Of a stretch of 13,762 nt of DNA, positions 6,556-13,612 are shown in pieces. Position numbers and translations under genes: made by a program. The stretch covers positions 1 through 13,762 of the forward strand of contig DVHQ01000183.1 of the NCBI GenBank assembly GCA_018711955.1, given 5' to 3'. The DNA is from Limiplasma merdipullorum (GTDB lineage Bacteria > Bacillota > Clostridia > Christensenellales > Aristaeellaceae). The first letter of the stretch is position 1, and every line of letters starts with the position of its first letter. The notes below the pieces were generated by a model. It ran no database searches and was not told the DNA's origin. It was given only the letters and a program-made list of their open reading frames with translations.

Positions 6556-7428
6556 TTGACCATCCGGGAGCTGTTTGACCAGCCCGGCGTACATTTGAGC
6601 TGCGAGGTGTTTCCGCCCAAGGTGTTTGACAAGGTCGAGGAGGCCAAGGCCGCGGTGAGGGATATCTGCGCGCTGTCGCCCGCCTATGTCAGCGTTACCT
6701 GCGGCGCATCCGGCAGCACGCCCCAGTTTACCCGCGAGATCAGCGCCTATGTGCAGGAGCATGGGGTTACGGCGCTGTCCCACCTGACCTGTGTGGGCGA
6801 CACGAGGGATCAGATTGACGCAGTGCTGGACGGCCTTGCGCAGGCGGGCATCCGAAATGTTCTGGCCCTTCGGGGCGACCTGCCCGAAGGCATGAGCTTT
6901 CCCGGCGAGGAACACTTTCGCTATGCTGCCGAGCTGATTGCCGCCATCCGCAGCCGCGGCGCGTTTTGTGTGGGTGCGGCGTGCTATCCGGAGGGACACC
7001 CGGAATCTCCCGACCGGGATACCGATCTGGACTATCTGCGCCGCAAGCAGGATGCTGGAGCGGACTTTCTTACCACCCAGATGGTGTTTGACAACGATAT
7101 CCTGTATCGCTTTCTGTATCGTGCACTGGCCAGGGGAATCCACATTCCCGTCACGGCGGGCATCATGCCCGTGGTCAATGCGCGGCAGATTCGCCGCATT
7201 GTCAAATTGAGCAACGCGACGCTGCCCCAGCGTTTTCTGGCTATTCTGGACCGTTTCGCCGACGACCCGGCCAGCATGGAAAAGGCTGGAATCGCCTATG
7301 CTACCGACCAGATTATCGATATGGTGGCCAACGGCGTCAACCGGATTCATCTCTACACCATGAACCGGCCGAGGGTGGCGGCAGCGATCTTTGCCAACCT
7401 GGGCCCTATTCTGCGCCATGGATGCTAA
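6556..7428 (+). CDS. metF: 5,10-methylenetetrahydrofolate reductase
   Basis: MetF reduces methylene-THF to methyl-THF, the methyl donor used by MetH. The 290-residue product is normal in length and shows the family blocks in order: C-E-V-F-P-P-K (16-22, with catalytic Glu17), SVTCGASGS (46-54), SHLTCVG (75-81), LALRGD (103-108, flavin-contacting Asp), GAACYPEGHPE (140-150), DAGADFLTTQ (166-175) and the closing IHLYTMNRP (264-272). TTG at 6556 is preferred over TTG at 6550 because GGGGAGG (6541-6547) then sits 8 bases away and the protein begins M-T-I-R-E-L-F as usual. It lies 24 bases after the membrane-protein gene with no terminator or SAM riboswitch in view, and overlaps the next gene by 11 bases. 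Confidence 0.93.
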   Translation: MTIRELFDQPGVHLSCEVFPPKVFDKVEEAKAAVRDICALSPAYVSVTCGASGSTPQFTREISAYVQEHGVTALSHLTCVGDTRDQIDAVLDGLAQAGIRNVLALRGDLPEGMSFPGEEHFRYAAELIAAIRSRGAFCVGAACYPEGHPESPDRDTDLDYLRRKQDAGADFLTTQMVFDNDILYRFLYRALARGIHIPVTAGIMPVVNARQIRRIVKLSNATLPQRFLAILDRFADDPASMEKAGIAYATDQIIDMVANGVNRIHLYTMNRPRVAAAIFANLGPILRHGC

Positions 7429-8011
7429 GGCGCGCATTCTGCGCGATGCGGCGCGCTATCTCGGCATCCGGGGCGCGCCGGCCGGACGTGCGCTGGCGGT
7501 GCTGGAGGAGGCCTATCCCATGGCACAGGCGGCGGCATGGCCCCGAAGCCTGATTCGCCGTGCACCCATGCGGGCACGGGAGGGCGTGCTGATCATCGGG
7601 GATGCGCTGACCATCCCTTCACTGGATCTGTGCCGCCTGTTCGCGGGCGCACGGGAGGGACTGGCGCTGGCGGTCACCTTGGGCGCGCCGCTGGACACGC
7701 TGGTGCGCCGCCTGATGCTGACGGACTCCGCTCTGGGCGCGGCGGTGGGTGCCTGCGCGTCCGCACTGGTGGATGAGGTCATCGACGGGTTGCTGAGGGA
7801 GCAGGCGGCGGATTTGATGCAGGAAGGACTGACCCTGTCGCCGCGATTCAGCCCCGGCTATGGTGATGCGCCTCTGAGCTGCCAGGGGGCGCTGCTTTCC
7901 TGGCTGGAGGCGCGCCGTATCGGCATCAGCCTGACGGCAGGGGGATTGATGCTTCCCGAAAAAAGCGTGACGGCGCTGATTGCGCTGCGTTTTGCGGAGG
8001 AAAGACCATGA
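7418..8011 (+). CDS. Stand-alone methionine synthase reactivation (activation-domain) protein
   Basis: The 197-residue product matches the B12-dependent methionine synthase activation domain (PF02965). In most MetH proteins this is the C-terminal part, which binds S-adenosylmethionine and helps re-methylate oxidised cob(II)alamin. The key block is RFSPGYGD (143-150), followed by L-T-A-G-G-L-M-L-P-E-K-S-V (172-184), the usual end of the fold. The ATG at 7418 lies inside the end of metF. No strong RBS is seen, so translation probably depends on coupling. A TTG further upstream would add nine residues and is less likely. The metH gene that follows (ATGA overlap) lacks this domain, so the two proteins together make up a complete methionine synthase. 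The same split arrangement is known in Thermotoga and many Firmicutes. Confidence 0.85.
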   Translation: MDAKARILRDAARYLGIRGAPAGRALAVLEEAYPMAQAAAWPRSLIRRAPMRAREGVLIIGDALTIPSLDLCRLFAGAREGLALAVTLGAPLDTLVRRLMLTDSALGAAVGACASALVDEVIDGLLREQAADLMQEGLTLSPRFSPGYGDAPLSCQGALLSWLEARRIGISLTAGGLMLPEKSVTALIALRFAEERP

Positions 8012-10425
8012 ACGAAATTGGCAAGGAGCTCGGCAAACGGCTGCTGTACTTCGACGGCGGCATGGGTACGCTGTTGCAGGGCATGGGTTTGTCCGGCGGA
8101 GAGCGGCCCGAAACGTGGAACCTGTCCCATCCGGACCGCATTCTGGATGTCCACCGGCGCTACCTGGAGGCCGGCTGCGATATTGTGACCACCAACACCT
8201 TTGGCGCAACCGCCGCTCATCTGGGCGCGGATGCGGCTTCCTGCATGCGCGCGGGTGTGCGTATCGCCAGAGAGGCCGTCTCGCGTGCCGGGCGCGGTTA
8301 TGTCGCCGCGGATATGGGGCCGTCCGGACGCCTTCTGGCCCCGTATGGGGATTTGCTCTTCGAGGATGCCATCCGGCTGTTTCAGGACGGCTTTGCCGCT
8401 GCCATCGAAGAGGGGCCGGATCTGCTTTTGATCGAAACCATGACGGATCTGGCAGAGGTAAAAGCCTGCGTGTTGGGCGCAAAGCAGGCGCTCAAAGCGG
8501 CGGGCAGACAGCTGCCGCTGTTTGTCAGCCTCACCTTTGACGAGCGGGGCCGGCTGCTTACCGGAGCCGACATTCCCGGAACGGTGGCCATGCTGGAGGG
8601 GCTTGGCGTGACGGCGATAGGCCTCAACTGCGGACACGAGCCGTCGGCGCTGATGGACAACGTGCGCACCCTGGCCGCCTGCACCGCGCTTCCCTTCTTT
8701 GTGCAGCCCAATGCCAGCCTGCCTGCGGTAATTGACGGAAAGACGGTGTTTCCCACCTCGCCGGAGGACTTTGCGCGCGATATGCTGCCGATGGTCCGGC
8801 TGGGTGCCTGGGCGCTGGGCGGCTGCTGCGGTACCACGCCGGAGCATATCGCCCGGCTTGTGAGCGCTACGCGCGATTGTCCGATTGTTTCACGTGAAAC
8901 ATTACCGCGCTGTGTGATCTCCGGGCGTACAACGTCCCTCTCTCTGGACGATGGGCCGATCATCATCGGCGAACGCCTCAATCCCACCGGCAAAAAGCGT
9001 CTGAAGCAGGCGCTGCGCGAGGGCGACATGGATGCCGTGATGCGCGAGGCCATCGCTCAGACGGAAGCCGGGGCGCACGCGCTGGATGTGAATGTGGGCC
9101 TGCCGGAAATCGATGAGCCCGCATGTCTGACGCGCGTGGTACAGGCCGTGCAGAGCGTCTGCGACGTTCCGCTGCAGCTGGATACCGCCGACCCAAGGGC
9201 GCTGGAGGCGGCTATGCGGGTCTATATCGGACGGCCGCTGGTCAATAGCGTCTCCGGAAAGCAGGCGGTGATGGACGCCGTCTTTCCGCTGGTGCGTGAA
9301 TACGGAGGGGCGCTGGTGGCCCTTACACTGGACGAGAAAGGCATCCCTGATACGGTCGAGGGCCGGTTGGACATTGCCCAGCGGATTGTGCGGGAGGCCG
9401 CACGCTATGGCATCCGTTCGACCGATCTCCTTTTTGATGCGCTCACCCTCACCGTCGCTACCGATACGTCCGGCCCCTCGCTGACGCTGCAGACGCTCCG
9501 GGAACTGCACCGGCGGGGATACAGGACCGTGCTCGGAGTCAGCAATGTGTCCTTCGGCCTGCCTAACCGCCCGGCGCTGACGGCTGCGTTCCTGTCCATG
9601 GCTTTGGAGGCCGGGCTGGATGCGGCCATTCTCAACCCGCTCGATTCCGCGGTAAGCGGGGCGTTTTGGGCGAGCCGTGCGCTGATCGGATGCAGCAGGG
9701 GACTGGAGGAATATCTTCAGGCGATGCAGCGGCTGCCGGCGCCGGCGCCGGCGTCCGCCGCTCCGGCCCGCGTGTCCGCTCCTGCCGGAAAGGCGGAGCC
9801 CGAAGGCGGCGACGCGCTCTACCGCGCCATTCGCGACGGGCTGTCAGGCGACGCAAAGCTGGTTGCGCAGGCCCTGCTGGACGGCGGGAGCGAGCCGCTC
9901 TCCCTGATTGAAGGAAGCGTGATGCCCGCCCTTACGGAGGTGGGTGCGCGCTATGAGCGCGGGGAACTGTTTTTGCCCCAGCTTCTGCAGAGCGCGGGTG
10001 CAGCGCAGGCCGCTTTCGAGCCCATTCGCGCTCGTCTGCCGGCGCAGGCGAGCGAGGGAGCCGGCCGCGTGGTGCTGGCTACCGTTCAGGGCGATGTACA
10101 CGATATCGGCAAGAACATCGTCAAGGTGCTCCTGCTGAATTACGGCTTTGCCGTGACTGATCTGGGCAAGGATGTGCCGCCCGCGCGCGTACTGGAGGCC
10201 GTGCGGGAAACCGGCGCGCGGCTGGTGGGCCTGAGCGCCCTGATGACCACCACGGTGCCCGCCATGCGTGAAACCATCGCTCTGCTGAAAAAAGAGGCAC
10301 CGGGCGTGACGGTGGTGGTGGGCGGAGCCGTGCTCACCCAGGCATATGCCGATCAGATTGGCGCGGACCATTATGCGCCCGATGCCATGGCGACCGTGCG
10401 CGTGGCGCAGCGGGTGTTGGGCTGA
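8008..10425 (+). CDS. metH: Cobalamin-dependent methionine synthase, without reactivation domain
   Basis: The 805-residue enzyme transfers the methyl group of methyl-THF to homocysteine through cobalamin. The homocysteine domain (about 1-290) starts Y-F-D-G-G-M-G-T and has zinc cysteines C208 (LNCGHE) and C273/C274 (GGCCGTTPEH). The pterin domain (about 315-575) starts IIIGERLNPTGKK and includes D-V-N-V-G (360-364). A Pro/Ala-rich linker (576-600) leads to the cobalamin cap (about 603-680) and the B12-binding domain with D-V-H-D-I-G (696-701), where H698 would bind cobalt. It ends there; the reactivation domain is the separate protein encoded just upstream. The ATG overlaps that gene's stop, with GAGGAAAG ahead of it. 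The linker between the first two domains carries an exact parS palindrome. No B12 or SAM riboswitch is visible. Confidence 0.94.
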   Translation: MNEIGKELGKRLLYFDGGMGTLLQGMGLSGGERPETWNLSHPDRILDVHRRYLEAGCDIVTTNTFGATAAHLGADAASCMRAGVRIAREAVSRAGRGYVAADMGPSGRLLAPYGDLLFEDAIRLFQDGFAAAIEEGPDLLLIETMTDLAEVKACVLGAKQALKAAGRQLPLFVSLTFDERGRLLTGADIPGTVAMLEGLGVTAIGLNCGHEPSALMDNVRTLAACTALPFFVQPNASLPAVIDGKTVFPTSPEDFARDMLPMVRLGAWALGGCCGTTPEHIARLVSATRDCPIVSRETLPRCVISGRTTSLSLDDGPIIIGERLNPTGKKRLKQALREGDMDAVMREAIAQTEAGAHALDVNVGLPEIDEPACLTRVVQAVQSVCDVPLQLDTADPRALEAAMRVYIGRPLVNSVSGKQAVMDAVFPLVREYGGALVALTLDEKGIPDTVEGRLDIAQRIVREAARYGIRSTDLLFDALTLTVATDTSGPSLTLQTLRELHRRGYRTVLGVSNVSFGLPNRPALTAAFLSMALEAGLDAAILNPLDSAVSGAFWASRALIGCSRGLEEYLQAMQRLPAPAPASAAPARVSAPAGKAEPEGGDALYRAIRDGLSGDAKLVAQALLDGGSEPLSLIEGSVMPALTEVGARYERGELFLPQLLQSAGAAQAAFEPIRARLPAQASEGAGRVVLATVQGDVHDIGKNIVKVLLLNYGFAVTDLGKDVPPARVLEAVRETGARLVGLSALMTTTVPAMRETIALLKKEAPGVTVVVGGAVLTQAYADQIGADHYAPDAMATVRVAQRVLG
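8886..8901. other. parS centromere-like site (ParB/Spo0J binding)
   Basis: TGTTTCACGTGAAACA is a perfect 16-bp palindrome identical to the well-established bacterial chromosomal parS consensus. ParB/Spo0J loads on it, spreads, and recruits SMC condensin. It sits inside metH, at codons 293-298 (I-V-S-R-E-T), in the variable linker between the homocysteine and pterin domains where the amino-acid sequence is little constrained. parS sites inside genes are common in Firmicutes and lie mostly in the origin-proximal part of the chromosome. Function is inferred from the sequence match alone. Confidence 0.82.
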
Positions 10426-10461
10426 AGAACAAACAGCAGAGACGGAAAGGAGAGGTACAAC

Positions 10462-10908
10462 ATGTCGCAGGAACATAAGGACGTGACCAGCGTGTGGCAG
10501 GTGGTCAAGTTTACGCTGTTTTCCATCAGCGCGGGACTGATCCAGGTCGCCGCCTTCACCTTGATGGAAACTGTGTTCCATCTGCCGTACTGGCCCAGCT
10601 ATCTGACCGCGCTGGTGCTGAGCGTGCTTTGGAACTTCACCTTCAACCGCCGCTATACCTTCCGAAGCGACGCGTCGGTGGGGCGCAGCATGCTGCTGGT
10701 GGCGCTGTTCTACGCCGTTTTTACGCCGGTTTCCACCTGGTGGGGCCACGCCCTGACCACTGCCGGCTGGAATGACTTTCTGGTGCTGGCGATCACCATG
10801 GCCGTCAATTTTGTCACGGAATTTCTCTATCAGCGCTTTGTGGTCTATCGCAACCGCATCGATACCAACGATGTAGCGCGCCGCGCCAATGAAAAAGCGG
10901 AGGGATGA
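10462..10908 (+). CDS. GtrA-family membrane protein, second copy
   Basis: This 148-residue protein has four hydrophobic segments (about 13-35, 45-60, 76-95 and 104-124) and both GtrA signatures, W-N-F-T-F-N-R-R-Y-T-F-R (57-68) and N-F-V-T-E-F-L-Y-Q-R-F-V-V-Y-R (116-130). A charged tail of about 18 residues follows. Members are thought to help move polyprenyl-phosphate sugars across the membrane. It differs clearly from the GtrA protein at the left of the window, so it is not a recent duplicate. GGAAAGGAGAG precedes the ATG, and the gene starts 36 bases after metH with no terminator between. The next gene, 3 bases on, encodes another transport-like membrane protein, suggesting a functional pair. 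The family is fairly sure; the substrate is unknown. Confidence 0.82.
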   Translation: MSQEHKDVTSVWQVVKFTLFSISAGLIQVAAFTLMETVFHLPYWPSYLTALVLSVLWNFTFNRRYTFRSDASVGRSMLLVALFYAVFTPVSTWWGHALTTAGWNDFLVLAITMAVNFVTEFLYQRFVVYRNRIDTNDVARRANEKAEG

Positions 10909-10911
10909 CCC

Positions 10912-11877
10912 GTGACGCAGCCAAAGCGTGGAATGGACTGGAAGCGTGCGCTGTCCACGTCGCTGTTTGTCGTGCTGGTGGCGCTGCTTGCCTGGTATGT
11001 ATACGAAAACCGTGCGGATATGGCGCGCCTGCTGGCGCTCAGCGCGGGAGATGTGACGCTGATGCTCGCGCTGGCGCTGGGCGGCTGCGTGATGAACTGC
11101 GTCTATCACCGTCTGATTCTCTCGACCTATCACATCCCACTGGATGCGGTGGACTGGATGGGGGTCACCTTCGTGGCCAATGCCATGGCCTATGTGCTGC
11201 CCATGCGCGCGGATCTGGTGTTCAGCGCGGCCTACTACAAGCGCACCAAGGGACTGGCATATGTGAAAAGCGTAAGCATGGCGGCGGGGAACATCGTCTT
11301 CGGCGTGGTGTTTGCGCTGGCGCAGATGTTTGTTTCGCTCCTTCTGACGGGGATGCTGGACGGAACGTGGTCCGGCGTTCTATGGCTCCTGTGGGCCGTG
11401 GGCACGCTGGCGGTGGCCGGATTCATCGCCTTTTCACTGCTGGTGCAGGGCCGCGGCGCGCGCGTACTGGACCGGGTGAAGCTGCTGGGCGATGTGGTGC
11501 GGGGCTTCAACGCCCTCCTGAAAAACCGGTGGCTGCTGTGGCGGCTGCTGGCCTGCCTGGTCGTGAACAATGCCGTTCAGCTCTCCCTGTACATGGCCTG
11601 CTTCGGGGCCATCGGGATGCCGGTCACGGTATATCAGGCGCTGTTTTATAACAGCGTAAGCTGGATTGCTACCGTGGTATCCATCGTCCCGGGCAACATC
11701 GGCATTAAGGAAGCGGTCATGGGCGTGGCCACCAGTCTGACGGGCGCGCTCTTTCAGAACGGCGTGGCCGTGTCGCTTCTGCAGCGGGTGGCGGTCATGA
11801 TCGTGTATATTGTGGCTGGAGCGGCGTTCGCCTGGCCGGTCTGCCGCCGGTGGAATGCCGCGCGCCATGCGGAGTAA
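10912..11877 (+). CDS. Flippase-like integral membrane protein (LPG-synthase TM domain family, PF03706)
   Basis: This 321-residue protein has about eight hydrophobic segments. It shows A-N-A-M-A-Y-V-L-P-M-R-A-D (89-101) and V-P-G-N-I-G-I-K-E (259-267), matching the P-x-R-x-G/D and P-G-x-I-G-x-x-E motifs of the YbhN/AglD/MprF transmembrane family. In MprF the homologous region translocates lipids; stand-alone members are called flippase-like and their substrates are mostly unknown. There is no C-terminal GNAT-like synthase domain, so it should not make lysyl-phosphatidylglycerol. GTG at 10912 is chosen because GGAGGG (10899-10904) lies 7 bases upstream, next to the GtrA stop. It is the last gene of the plus-strand run and is followed by a strong hairpin at 12008-12037. 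Good family confidence, no firm function. Confidence 0.82.
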   Translation: MTQPKRGMDWKRALSTSLFVVLVALLAWYVYENRADMARLLALSAGDVTLMLALALGGCVMNCVYHRLILSTYHIPLDAVDWMGVTFVANAMAYVLPMRADLVFSAAYYKRTKGLAYVKSVSMAAGNIVFGVVFALAQMFVSLLLTGMLDGTWSGVLWLLWAVGTLAVAGFIAFSLLVQGRGARVLDRVKLLGDVVRGFNALLKNRWLLWRLLACLVVNNAVQLSLYMACFGAIGMPVTVYQALFYNSVSWIATVVSIVPGNIGIKEAVMGVATSLTGALFQNGVAVSLLQRVAVMIVYIVAGAAFAWPVCRRWNAARHAE

Positions 11878-12007
11878 ATCGGGGGCAAAGAAGCAGAAAG
11901 GCCCCTGGCACGGCAGAGTCATGCGCAGGGCTTGAATCCATCGTGCAGGCCGCCCGATCCGGATTCTCCAATGGGCCTCCTCAAAGAAGTTTTAAGGCAA
12001 TAACAAG

Positions 12008-12037
12008 GGGAGCCGTTCAAGCAGTTGAACGGCTCCC
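12008..12037. terminator. Strong hairpin between convergent genes, probable bidirectional terminator
   Basis: A perfect 13-bp stem (GGGAGCCGTTCAA at 12008-12020 with TTGAACGGCTCCC at 12025-12037) and a GCAG loop lie between the plus-strand operon and the convergent glyoxalase gene. Flanks on either strand are only moderately T-rich, so termination could be partial. The stretch 11878-12007 before it holds no gene or other signal that I can recognise. Confidence 0.75.
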
Positions 12038-12053
12038 ACTCTGTTAGTTCTGC

Positions 12054-12416
12054 TTATTTGCCCACTGGAACGATTTCCAGCCAGTATCCGTCCGGGTCCT
12101 TGATGAAGTAAATCCCCATGGCGGGATTCTCGTAGCAGATGCAGCCCATCTTTTCATGCAGGGCGTGCGCTGCCTCCATGTCATCGGTGCGGAAGGCCAG
12201 GTGGAACTCTTCATCACCCAGATTGTAGGGGGTCGTGCGGTCCTTGAGCCAGGTCAGTTCCAGCTCGAAGGTTTCGGTGTCATCCGCCATAAAGACGATG
12301 GTGAATTCCGGCTTTTCGTTGCGGCGCACCTCATGAAGGCCCAGCGCCTCGCGGTAGAAGGCCAGGGAGCGGTCCAGATCGCGGACGTTGTAGTTCTCAT
12401 GGATCATGGTGAACAT
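12054..12416 (-). CDS. gloA: Glyoxalase I-like protein (lactoylglutathione lyase family)
   Basis: The 120-residue protein is a compact vicinal-oxygen-chelate enzyme. The four expected metal ligands are visible: H6 (M-I-H-E-N-Y), E53 (L-E-L-T-W), H72 (E-E-F-H-L-A-F) and E114 (Y-W-L-E-I-V). The D-P-D-G-Y-W-L-E ending (107-114) is typical. Glyoxalase I converts the hemithioacetal of methylglyoxal and a thiol into an acyl-thioester in the cytoplasm. The thiol used here is unknown, since many Clostridia lack glutathione. GGAGAG lies 8 bases before the ATG. It follows the metallo-hydrolase gene by 18 bases and should be on the same transcript. Another dioxygenase-like activity of the same fold cannot be excluded, but the ligands and length favour GloA. 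Confidence 0.82.
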   Translation of the reverse strand: MFTMIHENYNVRDLDRSLAFYREALGLHEVRRNEKPEFTIVFMADDTETFELELTWLKDRTTPYNLGDEEFHLAFRTDDMEAAHALHEKMGCICYENPAMGIYFIKDPDGYWLEIVPVGK

Positions 12417-12434
12417 GGGCGTTTCTCTCCTTTG

Positions 12435-13304
12435 CTATTCAATGTCTACGGGAAGGTCGGTATCGGCGAAGGGATCGTCGCCCTCAGGCATCTGCGGTTC
12501 CACACGCCGGGCGGGAGCGATCGGCAGCTCGCCGAAGTCCTTTGGGGGTTCAATGATGTGGATGTCCAGCAACTGGTCGTGAAAGGTCAGGTTGGCCACG
12601 ACGCCCGGCTTGGTCAGCGCCAGCACCTCGGTATTGGGGGTCCGGGCACGCCGGGCAAAGTCGATGGCGACTTCCGGGCGCTCCTGCCAGTGCATGGGGA
12701 TGAACACGCGCGGTTTCATCGTCAGGATGAAATGGTTCGCCCCTGCGTCATACATCAGTCCCTGCCGGGGGTCTACCGGGAACATGCACACGTCGATGCG
12801 CTCGCCCTTGATGGGCTCAATCGCCTCGTAGAAGGCGTTTTCGGCCGCTTCAATCTCCCGCAGCGTGCTTTCCTGCCGCCAGTGCCACAGGTTGAGATCG
12901 CCCGCGTGGAAAATGTTCATGCCATAGGCCCGCACCAGGAAGGCCACGCCCAGGTCGGTGCTTTGAAACGCCTTGACGGTTATGTCAGGCGAGAGCTCCT
13001 TTTCCTGCAGCGGCGCCAGCCGTTTGCCCCGGGTGCCCACGGGCATATCGCTGGATACGATGTAGGTGATTGGCAGGCCTTCGGATTCCCACGTGTACAC
13101 GATGGGATCGAGGTGGTCGGGATGGGCGTGGCTGATGAAGACATAAATCTTTTCAAACGCCTTGAGGAACGACGGCGTAATCCGGCCGACCTGCGGCAAA
13201 GACCGTCCTTCGCCCTCCCAGTAGTCGAAGATCAGCAATGTTCCGCCCACCTGGACGGAAAAGCCGCTGTGATAGTGGTAGATGATTTTGAGTTGCCTGT
13301 CCAT
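12435..13304 (-). CDS. Metallo-beta-lactamase-fold metal-dependent hydrolase
   Basis: The 289-residue cytoplasmic protein has the MBL metal-binding motif S-H-A-H-P-D-H (58-64), a second ligand block F-H-A-G-D-L-N (132-138) and a late His in I-P-M-H-W (202-206). This fits the Lactamase_B_2/3 or UlaG-like group rather than classical glyoxalase II. The last 25 residues are Pro/Asp/Glu-rich and probably disordered. The ATG at 13302-13304 begins M-D-R-Q-L-K-I-I-Y-H-Y-H-S-G-F, as is common in this group; GGGAGG lies 11 bases upstream, slightly far. An ATG at 13343 would lengthen it into the leader and is less likely. It is cotranscribed with the glyoxalase-like gene, hinting at a role in reactive-aldehyde or thioester metabolism, but the substrate is unknown. 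Confidence 0.83.
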   Translation of the reverse strand: MDRQLKIIYHYHSGFSVQVGGTLLIFDYWEGEGRSLPQVGRITPSFLKAFEKIYVFISHAHPDHLDPIVYTWESEGLPITYIVSSDMPVGTRGKRLAPLQEKELSPDITVKAFQSTDLGVAFLVRAYGMNIFHAGDLNLWHWRQESTLREIEAAENAFYEAIEPIKGERIDVCMFPVDPRQGLMYDAGANHFILTMKPRVFIPMHWQERPEVAIDFARRARTPNTEVLALTKPGVVANLTFHDQLLDIHIIEPPKDFGELPIAPARRVEPQMPEGDDPFADTDLPVDIE

Positions 13305-13464
13305 AGAAAAAGACGCCTCCCGTAAATGATCGTAGTGCAACATACACGGTTCCCCAGCTGTATCGGGAACGATATATTACAAAATGATGACTCATTCAAA
13401 GGCAGCGTCATACAGGCAAAAGCCCAAATAATCAGGCTTTCGGGCATAGGCACCGAAAAAAGAC
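13305..13464 (-). promoter_or_regulatory. AT-rich 5' leader of the hydrolase-glyoxalase transcript
   Basis: About 160 bases separate the predicted RNA start (near 13464) from the hydrolase ATG, a long leader for this window. It holds two short inverted repeats. One is AAAGCC (13419-13424) with GGCTTT (13435-13440); on the minus strand the second arm extends as GGGCTTTT. The other is GTTCCC (13349-13354) with GGGAAC (13365-13370). These may be leader hairpins, and the first has a weak terminator look. I could not match a known riboswitch or T-box. Confidence 0.35.
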
Positions 13465-13470
13465 TTTGTA

Positions 13471-13499
13471 AGTATAGCATAGTACGTAATATAAGTCAA
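13471..13499 (-). promoter_or_regulatory. Sigma-A-type promoter for the hydrolase-glyoxalase operon
   Basis: Read on the minus strand, TTGACT (plus-strand 13494-13499), a 17-base spacer and TATACT (13471-13476) form a near-consensus promoter within an AT-rich spacer. The stretch 13500-13570 upstream of it is AT-rich and holds no gene that I can support. Confidence 0.78.
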
Positions 13500-13570
13500 C
13501 AGCTCTTTATACTACCGCAATCTTTGTGGAATACTCCCAAAATTATTTCTCAAAGATATGGAAGCAAAAA

Positions 13571-13594
13571 CGCCATGCGCACAGGCGCATGGCG
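13571..13594 (-). terminator. Rho-independent terminator after glgP
   Basis: A 10-bp stem (CGCCATGCGC at 13571-13580 with GCGCATGGCG at 13585-13594) and a 4-base loop are followed, on the minus strand, by TTTTTGCTT. It lies 18 bases past the glycogen phosphorylase stop and insulates it from the hydrolase operon. Confidence 0.87.
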
Positions 13595-13612
13595 CTTTGA
13601 ACCGGGGGTTTC

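Noticed and set aside
5071..7437. Very long minus-strand open frame (788 codons)
   Set aside because: It lies antisense to the membrane-protein gene and metF, both clearly real. Its product is Arg/His/Gln-rich with no recognisable domain, typical of a shadow frame in GC-rich DNA.
10255..10280. Half-site CGTGAAAC resembling parS in metH
   Set aside because: Only one arm matches; the other arm has many mismatches, so it is not a palindromic ParB site.
9844..11133. Minus-strand open frame of 429 codons
   Set aside because: Antisense to the metH cobalamin domain and the second GtrA gene; His/Gln/Arg-rich shadow without motifs.
11878..12007. Possible small gene or RNA after the flippase-like gene
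   Set aside because: A short open frame crosses it but has no ribosome binding site and overlaps the flippase gene and the terminator; no known RNA pattern was seen.
12156..13325. Plus-strand open frame of 389 codons
   Set aside because: Antisense to the hydrolase and glyoxalase genes, both supported by metal-ligand motifs and ribosome binding sites.
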